Shown: piece after piece, positions 1 through 5,160 of the stretch
How the letters are laid out: the number at the start of each line of letters is the position of its first letter
Numbering within the stretch: the first letter of the stretch is position 1
Assembly: GCA_012965485.1 (NCBI GenBank)
Contig: DTSF01000048.1
Location: 1 to 5,160 of the forward strand
Source of the DNA: Dehalococcoidia bacterium
GTDB lineage: Bacteria > Chloroflexota > Dehalococcoidia > SAR202 > UBA826
Length of the DNA stretch: 5,160 nt
Direction: 5' to 3'
Position numbers and translations under genes: made by a program
Notes under the pieces: generated by a model
Told to the model about the DNA's origin: nothing
Seen by the model: only the letters and a program-made list of their open reading frames with translations
Database searches by the model: none

Positions 1-2806
1 GGGATTCACCTTTAAATACTCCATCTGGCCAGTCGGATATGAACTCTCTAACCTGTCGCTCGGTAGCGGACAATATTCCATCAATGATGGCCAGCAATGT
101 TCCCGCATCGTAATGATCGACCAACTCCAAAATACGGCGTTCTGCAATAGAGACGGAGCCTATTTGCGCATTTAGATCACCAAGAAAGTTCTCAGGGAGA
201 CGTACATTCGCAGAAAGCATAGCTAGTAAATCATCCCTTGGTCGGCCTTTATCATGGATACGTAAGGGGGGTATCCGCAATCCTTCGTGAAAAATCTCGG
301 TAGCCGACGGGTTATAACCACCATGGGTAGCTCCTCCGACATCACTGTGATGGGCGCGGTTGATGGTTAGGAATAATAGTTCACCATTCTTGAACACGGG
401 TTTTATTACGGTTATGTCTGGTAGATGGCTTCCCCCGTTGTACGGATCGTTCAACGCGAACATATCACCTGGATGAATGTCGTCGCCAAAAGTATTCAAG
501 ATAGCTTCCCCGGCTATGGGTAAGGCGCTCACATGTACTGGTATCCCCTCACCTTGAGCAATAAGCCTACATTTGCTATCTAGAATGGCTGTAGAAAAAT
601 CCCGACTGGAATTAAGAATCTGAGACATGGACGTACGAAGCATTACATCCATCATCTCAATAGCTATAGACTCCAACCGATTCTCAACCACCGATAGGGT
701 CACAGGATCAGATCCCGCTGCCACCCCTCCCTTTGAACCGTCTGACACAAGGTTTTCTAGCCCAATTATTAATGTCCCATCAGAGTTTTTCGTGACCTCA
801 TTAAACTGATTCAAGACAACAGTGGTGAACTTTGACTCGATGATAGCGGGACCACGAACTTTTTGACCTATCAGTATACCGTCAGATTTGAGGACGGGAA
901 CGCTTTCCCAACTTCCAATATAGACCTGCCTCATTACAGCGTCGTCCTGATCGAAATCAACGACTGAATTACCTGCACTACCACTGTCGTCAATTTCGGG
1001 TAGTGGTGCCGATGCAGTCACCCTGAGCGTAACAAGTCGAATCTCCTGATCAGACTGCCTGTAAGAATACAATTCCTCAAATCGTTGGTGAAAGTTGTCA
1101 GCCCATTCCTCTTTGAGTCGAGCTCCATCCAGATCAAGACCAGGGATTGGAACAGTGACTTCATATATCTGGTCTAAGTAACGCATGTCAGCGCTAAACT
1201 CTACATTTATTTCCTCGTCTGTCACCCCATTTTCTCTGAGTTGATCTTTTCCCTGTTTTTCCATAATTCTCAGTCGTGAAGTCATTTCCTCAAGATCCAA
1301 TACATTCAACCCCGAAGGATATGATTGAGAAAAGTCGTACCGTAGCTCCGAGGTCAACATCCCAAATGCCGATAACACAGGGCCAGCCTGAGGCACTAAC
1401 ACTTTGTGTATCCCAACTTCTCTGGCCACCTGATTGGCCAGGATTCCTGCAGCTCCTCCAAATGCCACCATACTGAACTCACGTGGATCCAGTCCTTTGC
1501 GAACAGAAGCTAGGCGTATCCCTTCTGCGATTGAGTTGGATACAACTCGCAAGATTCCTTCAGCCGCATCAGTTATTGACAACCCTAGGGGATCAGCTAC
1601 TTTAGATTTTATTGCCTGTTCAGATAGGTTTTTATCTAGACTAGCCTTCCCACCGAGAAACGATGTCCCATCGAGAAGACCAAGCAATAGTGCGGCATCA
1701 GTGACAGTGGGATCCTCTCCTCCAAGCCCATAGCAGGCTGGGCCTGGCTCAGCTCCCGCACTATCTGGTCCAACCCGCAGGACACCTCCAATGTCCACTC
1801 GTGCGATGCTCCCACCACCAGCTCCAAGAGTATGAATGTCTATCATCGGCACAGATATTTTCCAACCGGCCTCAAATTTTTCATTAGCAACATGGGGTCT
1901 ACCACCCTCTATGATTGAGATATCAGTGCTGGTACCCCCCATATCAAGGGCGATGACATTTTCTTCACCTAACGAAGAAGCTACCTTCGCTGCACCTTTA
2001 GCGCCACCAGCGGGTCCCGAAAGAATAGATCTAACGGCGAACTTTATAGAATCCTCGATTGGAGCTGAGCCCCCGTTAGACTGGATTATTAATATTTTTC
2101 TCTGATCCCCATGATCACCCATACGTTGTTGTAGATTCCCGAGATACTTACCCAATTCGGGCCCAACGTAGGCATTCAGTGCGGTTGTGCTGATTCGGTC
2201 AAATTCTTTGATTTGAGGCAGAACCTCATGAGATAGGGAAACAAAGGCGTCAGGAAAAACCTTCCTGATTTCTGCCTCAGCCTTTAACTCGTGATCAGGG
2301 TTCATAAACGAAAAAAGGAAACAGACTGCTAGCGATTCCACTCCTTCACCCTTCAGCTCCAAAAGAGTTTTTCTCAAGGATTCAACATCCAAGGGTATGT
2401 GAACACTGCCGTCATACTTAACCCTCTCAGATATACCCATTCGCAAGTAACGGGGTATCAGTGGTTCAACAGAGGCCATTCGAAGGTTATATCGATCCTC
2501 TTTTAAGCCCTCACGCATCTCCAATAAATCCCTGAAACCACTTGTAGTTATCAGAGCTACCTTAGCTCCCTTCCTCTCAACCAATGTGTTGGTCGCAACT
2601 GTCGTTCCATGAACAATCAATTCCACATCAAGGAGTAGTTGATCTAGAGTGACACCGTAGGTTTCAGATATCTCCGCCAAACCACGAAACACTCCTATCG
2701 AGGGGTCCATGGGAGTGGAATGAGTTTTGAACTGAGCGATTCCACCTTCAACCCCAGTCACCACCAGATCGGTAAATGTTCCCCCAACGTCGATTCCGAT
2801 TCTCAC
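1..2806 (-). CDS. Fused HyuA-HyuB hydantoinase/oxoprolinase family protein (3' end off window)
   Basis: Family members hydrolyse lactam or hydantoin-type rings with ATP (5-oxoprolinase, N-methylhydantoinase, caprolactamase) or carboxylate ketones; the substrate here cannot be read from sequence. The 935 codons present carry both subunits in one frame. HyuA part: the phosphate-binding motif RIGIDVGGTFTD at residues 2-13, HGTT at 66-69, LSGPAGG at 262-268, DMGGTSTD at 288-295, and DIHTLGAGGGSI from 323, followed by a C-terminal domain to about 680. HyuB part: starts with DPVTLSVVENRLESIA at 700, then SSRDFSTAI (D736), IPVH, NDPYNGGSHLPD (786-797) and NRAHHSDVGG from 816. The usual HyuB length predicts about 300 more residues off the left edge. 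The GTG start at 2806 is fixed by a good GGAGG site and an in-frame TAA at 2810-2812. The overall plan resembles 5-oxoprolinase, but the N-terminus reads like HyuA. Oddities are Leu456 where FGGAGPxHA normally has His, and Asn816 in the putative metal site. Probably cytoplasmic; no signal peptide is seen. The family call is very secure. Confidence 0.95.
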   Translation of the reverse strand, partial: MRIGIDVGGTFTDLVVTGVEGGIAQFKTHSTPMDPSIGVFRGLAEISETYGVTLDQLLLDVELIVHGTTVATNTLVERKGAKVALITTSGFRDLLEMREGLKEDRYNLRMASVEPLIPRYLRMGISERVKYDGSVHIPLDVESLRKTLLELKGEGVESLAVCFLFSFMNPDHELKAEAEIRKVFPDAFVSLSHEVLPQIKEFDRISTTALNAYVGPELGKYLGNLQQRMGDHGDQRKILIIQSNGGSAPIEDSIKFAVRSILSGPAGGAKGAAKVASSLGEENVIALDMGGTSTDISIIEGGRPHVANEKFEAGWKISVPMIDIHTLGAGGGSIARVDIGGVLRVGPDSAGAEPGPACYGLGGEDPTVTDAALLLGLLDGTSFLGGKASLDKNLSEQAIKSKVADPLGLSITDAAEGILRVVSNSIAEGIRLASVRKGLDPREFSMVAFGGAAGILANQVAREVGIHKVLVPQAGPVLSAFGMLTSELRYDFSQSYPSGLNVLDLEEMTSRLRIMEKQGKDQLRENGVTDEEINVEFSADMRYLDQIYEVTVPIPGLDLDGARLKEEWADNFHQRFEELYSYRQSDQEIRLVTLRVTASAPLPEIDDSGSAGNSVVDFDQDDAVMRQVYIGSWESVPVLKSDGILIGQKVRGPAIIESKFTTVVLNQFNEVTKNSDGTLIIGLENLVSDGSKGGVAAGSDPVTLSVVENRLESIAIEMMDVMLRTSMSQILNSSRDFSTAILDSKCRLIAQGEGIPVHVSALPIAGEAILNTFGDDIHPGDMFALNDPYNGGSHLPDITVIKPVFKNGELLFLTINRAHHSDVGGATHGGYNPSATEIFHEGLRIPPLRIHDKGRPRDDLLAMLSANVRLPENFLGDLNAQIGSVSIAERRILELVDHYDAGTLLAIIDGILSATERQVREFISDWPDGVFKGES

Positions 2807-2815
2807 GTCTTATTT

Positions 2816-2820
2816 CCTCC
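2816..2820 (-). promoter_or_regulatory. Shine-Dalgarno for the hyuA-hyuB fusion gene
   Basis: GGAGG on the minus strand lies 9 nt before the GTG at 2806. An in-frame TAA at 2810-2812 excludes any earlier start. The next in-frame ATG is about 30 codons in and would remove the DVGGTFTD nucleotide-binding motif. Together these settle GTG as the start codon. Confidence 0.85.
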
Positions 2821-2970
2821 CTCATAGTCGGATGCACACCTTATTTCCATCATAATAGTCCTTAGGTCAACAATGTATACCGCCACTGAACCAGCATAGT
2901 GGTATAAGACTGTTAATGGATAAGGTCATTCCCAGCAAAAGAATAATCATAGGAATCGATGTTGATATAG

Positions 2971-2980
2971 AAAAAAAGGG
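2971..2980 (-). terminator. Possible weak T-tract terminator after nadX
   Basis: About 45 nt downstream of the nadX stop, the minus strand reads CCCCTTTTTTT across this region. Only about 3 bp of GGA/TCC pairing can be drawn upstream of it, so it is not a classical intrinsic terminator. T-tracts alone can terminate transcription in archaea, which would matter if the host is archaeal. This is a weak call. Confidence 0.2.
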
Positions 2981-3023
2981 GATTTTTGTGAACTCCAGGA
3001 TTGGTTACCGAACATTTATAAGA

Positions 3024-3824
3024 CTATGTCCCTATCTGCAGTGGGTCAGCCATGCCCTGCAGTGTCCGAATAATAGACATCACTGTTAGCCTGCCCGTAC
3101 GAGGGTTTTCAGTAGGGATATTCTCTATTTCTATATGTAATCTACCGAACTCACCTTCCACTACTATGTCATGACAATTTCTGTCCAACCTCGGAACAGC
3201 TATTATGCGAATTTGAGTCCTATCGGGACCAATTCCTGCAAAGCTAACAGCAGCTGAAACATTAACGTTGGCTGGAAATCCGACGCAAGCCTCTCTTACC
3301 GTACCCGAGAAAATTTCCTGTTCTTCAGTCAATCCCAAGACTGATATGCCTCTCTCCACCAGGTAAGGAGAACCCTCTAATGCCTCCAGGGGTTTTCGCG
3401 TGGTCATTATCACACTGTCTATTCTTCCCGACGATGCGGACTTGATACCGTCCAACCCGGCTATCGCTCCCGAAGGGGCATAAATTTTGCAACATCGCTC
3501 CCTAGCCATGTCCAATATCTCTGGATGTGCTACTAAGGCTCCAACGCTTATAGCCATAAGGTCCTTACCCGATTGAAAAGTCGCACAGGCAAGTTCAGGT
3601 AGAACATCGCCGCCAGCAGCCTCGACAATAAGGTCTGATTTGGCTATAAGTTCAGTCTGCGAACAGTATTGGGGAGGATCATTGAGAGTAGCGAGAAAGG
3701 CACGGGCAGATTCCTCTGTCCTACTAGCGATGCCCGTTATGGGAAGTGTAAGAGACCCGGCCTCCGAAGCTTTGAGAAGTGCCTGACCTATCGCCCCACA
3801 TCCAACAATTCCAATTGTCGTCAT
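3024..3824 (-). CDS. nadX: L-aspartate dehydrogenase (NadX family)
   Basis: NadX oxidises L-aspartate to iminoaspartate with NAD(P)+. It can feed quinolinate and NAD synthesis in place of NadB, or act in amino-acid catabolism. The protein is 266 residues, the normal length for the family. Its N-terminal Rossmann domain opens with GIVGCGAIGQAL, whose GxGxxG is residues 8-13. The central motif IYAPSGAIAGLDGIKSA occupies 115-130. The C-terminal DUF108-type domain holds FPANVNVSAA (183-192), RNCHDIVVEGEFG with the presumed catalytic His218, and ENPRTGRL (239-246). ATG at 3824 is chosen because AGGAGG lies 10 nt upstream and the Rossmann strand begins at once. A longer frame opening with TTG at 3905 adds 27 residues unlike the family and has no ribosome binding site. 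The usual IADP before the catalytic region reads IAVP (Val210). It lies 193 nt downstream of the amidohydrolase gene and may be separately controlled. No nadA or nadC is present in the window, so the pathway is open. Confidence 0.93.
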   Translation of the reverse strand: MTTIGIVGCGAIGQALLKASEAGSLTLPITGIASRTEESARAFLATLNDPPQYCSQTELIAKSDLIVEAAGGDVLPELACATFQSGKDLMAISVGALVAHPEILDMARERCCKIYAPSGAIAGLDGIKSASSGRIDSVIMTTRKPLEALEGSPYLVERGISVLGLTEEQEIFSGTVREACVGFPANVNVSAAVSFAGIGPDRTQIRIIAVPRLDRNCHDIVVEGEFGRLHIEIENIPTENPRTGRLTVMSIIRTLQGMADPLQIGT

Positions 3825-3834
3825 TAATCCGGAT

Positions 3835-3843
3835 CCTCCTCCT
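3835..3843 (-). promoter_or_regulatory. Shine-Dalgarno of nadX
   Basis: The minus strand has three AGG triplets in a row, with the proximal AGGAGG ending 10 nt before the ATG at 3824. This site decides the nadX start in favour of the ATG rather than the TTG further upstream. The stop codon of a possible short leader frame (3844-3846) is immediately adjacent. Confidence 0.8.
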
Positions 3844-3879
3844 TCAAGCGTTTGAATATAGCACCTTCCACAGTAGCAC
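3844..3879 (-). CDS. Possible 11-residue leader peptide upstream of nadX
   Basis: On the minus strand a GGAGG (3884-3888) lies 4 nt before a GTG at 3879. The frame reads MLLWKVLYSNA and stops with TGA directly against the nadX Shine-Dalgarno, 19 nt before the nadX ATG. A ribosome finishing this frame would occupy the nadX initiation region, so translational coupling or leader-type control is possible. The peptide has no run of one amino acid that would point to attenuation by a given tRNA. The spacing from GGAGG to GTG is tight, and frames this short occur by chance. Confidence 0.2.
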   Translation of the reverse strand: MLLWKVLYSNA

Positions 3880-3911
3880 GTATCCTCCAGATATGCTTTT
3901 TCCAACGGAGG

Positions 3912-3941
3912 TTAATGTCACATAATGCAGGGCGACATTAA
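3912..3941. promoter_or_regulatory. Perfect 8-bp inverted repeat upstream of nadX, candidate operator
   Basis: TTAATGTC at 3912-3919 and its exact complement GACATTAA at 3934-3941 are separated by 14 nt. The half-site centres are 22 bp apart, about two helical turns, as expected for a dimeric regulator binding one DNA face. It lies about 90-120 nt upstream of the nadX ATG, within the gap after the amidohydrolase stop. The A+T-rich arms and lack of a following T-run make a transcription terminator unlikely. Function is inferred from symmetry and position only. Confidence 0.35.
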
Positions 3942-4017
3942 TCGTGTGCATTGGAAAAATTTACCATCCTAATTGGCGTGCGCTGTGCTATTCCGACAAT
4001 GCCTATGGAATTAAAGA

Positions 4018-5160
4018 CTAATATTTTGCGTTGTAGTAATAATGTGTCTGGTCTGACGACGGCAAAGCACCTTCAAGAAAATTCGCGAGGTAAGGCTCTA
4101 CTTTCTCTGCCAAATCCCTTCGGTCTAATTCATCCTCGGTTGGGGAGCGAGACATCATATCTTCGACTTCCTTGTATAAGATTTCCTCGTCAATTTGGGT
4201 TAACTTCCTCCCTCTCATAATTACCTCACCCTCAACGAGGACCGTATCTATATCTACACTCCTCCCCCGATGTACCACAGCGTCTATAATTGATACTTCT
4301 GGATTCAAATATGGCTTCTCGATGTTCTCTAGATTCATCAATACAATATCTGCCCTCTTACCCACCTTCAACGTCCCCACACGATCACCGAAGCAACTGG
4401 CGTATGCACCGTTAACGGTAGCCATCTGAAATATTTGGTGTGCCGTCGGCGGAGTTTTGTCCACTCCAGGAACTCTATGAATGTTGAGAGCAAGTCGCAT
4501 CTCCTGCACCATGTCTTTATCATCGTTAAGACCTGCCTCGTCACTACCAAGAGCAATTCTTAAACCCTTGTCGAGAAAATAATTCACCGGGGCTATCCCT
4601 GACTTCAGTCTCAGATTAGAGCTGGCATTGTGACACAAAGACACCCTGTGAGAAGCCATTGTTTCGATATCTTCATCTGTAACCCACACACCATGACCAC
4701 AGACCACGTCTGATCCCAAAAAATCGAGATCCTTAAGGTGTTGAAGTGGCGTTTTATTCCAGGTGCGCAGTCCATACAGTTTCTGGTATATCGTCTCTTG
4801 GAGATGAATATGAATTCCAGTTTCGTACTTTGAAGCGAGGTCACGCAGTCCAACAAGTAAATTGTCAGTGCACCGATGAACATTGCTAGGCGCCACTGTT
4901 ACACGAACTTTTTCCTCAGGTCTCTCATAATATTTTGCGTAAAGATCCTCCACCATGGCGGTTATTTCTTCAGCTGGTAGATAAGATGGAGCAGTAAGTT
5001 CCTTGAATCGTCTGGATAAGTCTTCAGGCAGATCAGCAGCGAACTCATCCTCTCCGCCTCGACCGCCTACTAGCAGGGAATCTTTGTTCGCCAACATAGG
5101 AGCATACGAAACCCGCATCCCTGATTCTCGATATGCTTGAATTACTTTTTCCGAGTTTTC
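4018..5160 (-). CDS. Amidohydrolase family protein (TRZ/ATZ, cytosine-deaminase-like), 5' end off window
   Basis: This is a metal-dependent hydrolase of the amidohydrolase superfamily. Relatives deaminate or dechlorinate purines, pyrimidines, triazines, methylthioadenosine or S-adenosylhomocysteine; the substrate is not determined here. The 380 residues present cover most of the TIM barrel and the C-terminal beta-sandwich. Visible family motifs are GIHIHLQET (metal His codons at 4810-4812 and 4804-4806), VCGHGVWVTDEDI (His at 4693-4695), LCHNASSNLRLKSGIAPV, and ALGSDEAGLNDDKDM (metal Asp at 4540-4542), then GTLKVGKRADIVLMNL and the DTVLVEGEVIMRGRK strand. The tail ends HYYYNAKY, a common ending in this group. 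The frame stays open to the right edge. The ATG at 5116-5118 sits inside the conserved stretch GMRVSYAPM and is not the true start. About 100 residues, including the first HxH metal motif, should lie off the window. TAG at 4018-4020 ends the gene. Family is secure, substrate unknown. Confidence 0.93.
   Translation of the reverse strand, partial: ENSEKVIQAYRESGMRVSYAPMLANKDSLLVGGRGGEDEFAADLPEDLSRRFKELTAPSYLPAEEITAMVEDLYAKYYERPEEKVRVTVAPSNVHRCTDNLLVGLRDLASKYETGIHIHLQETIYQKLYGLRTWNKTPLQHLKDLDFLGSDVVCGHGVWVTDEDIETMASHRVSLCHNASSNLRLKSGIAPVNYFLDKGLRIALGSDEAGLNDDKDMVQEMRLALNIHRVPGVDKTPPTAHQIFQMATVNGAYASCFGDRVGTLKVGKRADIVLMNLENIEKPYLNPEVSIIDAVVHRGRSVDIDTVLVEGEVIMRGRKLTQIDEEILYKEVEDMMSRSPTEDELDRRDLAEKVEPYLANFLEGALPSSDQTHYYYNAKY

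Larger units (their letters stand above)
2807..3023. other. Intergenic region between nadX and the hyuA-hyuB gene
   Basis: This 217-nt gap should hold any nadX terminator and any promoter for the hydantoinase gene. On the minus strand I see a run of seven T preceded by CCCC (2971-2980), with no convincing stem in front of it. TTATAAAT-like and TATAC-like sequences are present, but no -35/-10 pair with normal spacing. A 28-codon minus-strand frame (2867-2950) with a hydrophobic translation has no ribosome binding site. No RNA gene is visible. Confidence 0.6.
3825..4017. other. Intergenic region between the amidohydrolase gene and nadX
   Basis: This 193-nt gap separates two genes read in the same direction. 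It contains the inverted repeat at 3912-3941, the possible leader frame at 3844-3879 and the nadX ribosome binding site. A weak 5-bp stem (ATTCC/GGAAT, 3990-4011) just after the amidohydrolase stop is not followed by a T-run. I could not find a sigma-70-type promoter with good boxes and spacing. Confidence 0.6.

Noticed and set aside
627..2105. Plus-strand open frames at 627-809, 1276-1476, 1434-1733 and 1836-2105, and a minus-strand frame at 1636-1827
   Set aside because: They overlap the strongly conserved HyuA-HyuB frame on the minus strand, have no recognisable motifs and look like shadows.
2883..2902. Hairpin CCACT/AGTGG with a 10-nt loop
   Set aside because: Only 5 bp, with no T-run or conserved context.
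2867..2950. Minus-strand hydrophobic 27-residue frame between nadX and the hydantoinase gene
   Set aside because: It has no Shine-Dalgarno before its ATG and ends well short of the next gene; probably chance.
2903..3025. Direct repeat TATAAGACT at 2903-2911 and 3017-3025
   Set aside because: A 9-bp match 114 nt apart, one copy overlapping the end of nadX, is easily chance in A+T-rich sequence.
3825..3905. N-terminal extension of nadX from a TTG at 3905
   Set aside because: It adds 27 residues not typical of NadX, has no ribosome binding site, and the ATG at 3824 has an excellent one.
3990..4011. ATTCC/GGAAT stem after the amidohydrolase stop as a terminator
   Set aside because: The stem is 5 bp and A+T-rich with a 12-nt loop, and no T-tract follows.
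3951..4883. Plus-strand frames at 3951-4220 and 4172-4429, and minus-strand frames at 4368-4556 and 4611-4883
   Set aside because: They overlap the amidohydrolase gene in other frames; translations show no family features.
5116..5118. ATG as the start of the amidohydrolase
   Set aside because: The frame stays open upstream to the window edge with family-like residues (SEKVIQAYRESG), and the ATG lies inside a conserved strand.

Overview
All three genes in this window lie on the minus strand. Read in transcription order, from high to low coordinates, they are: the C-terminal part of a metal-dependent amidohydrolase of the cytosine-deaminase / TRZ-ATZ / methylthioadenosine-deaminase type (5160 down to 4018, N-terminus off the right edge); a complete L-aspartate dehydrogenase, nadX (3824 to 3024); and a large, left-truncated gene in which a HyuA-type hydantoinase/oxoprolinase domain and a HyuB-type domain share one continuous reading frame (2806 to past position 1). 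The long hydantoinase frame has its start in the window but no stop.

The intergenic gaps are 193 nt (3825-4017) and 217 nt (2807-3023). Neither contains an RNA gene, insertion sequence or CRISPR array that I can see. The upstream gap holds a perfect 8-bp inverted repeat with a 14-nt spacer (3912-3941) and a possible 11-codon leader peptide whose stop abuts the nadX Shine-Dalgarno. The other gap holds only the purine-rich ribosome binding site of the hydantoinase gene and a short T-tract.

The organism is a prokaryote with strong GGAGG-type ribosome binding sites, GTG and ATG starts, middling base composition and free use of ATA and AGA/AGG codons. The gene content (ATP-dependent lactam/hydantoin hydrolase, NadX, broad-family amidohydrolase) would suit an uncultivated marine heterotroph such as a SAR202-like Chloroflexota, or an archaeon. 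This is inference from style and content; no marker gene settles it.

The genes may form a catabolic neighbourhood for a nitrogen-containing, perhaps cyclic, compound: the amidohydrolase would deaminate or hydrolyse it, the HyuA-HyuB protein would open a lactam or hydantoin ring, and NadX would oxidatively deaminate an amino-acid product. NadX could equally serve NAD biosynthesis. The wide gaps argue for separate regulation rather than one tight operon. No clearly new system is evident. The points worth a second look are the fused HyuAB with departures at conserved positions, and the nadX leader region.
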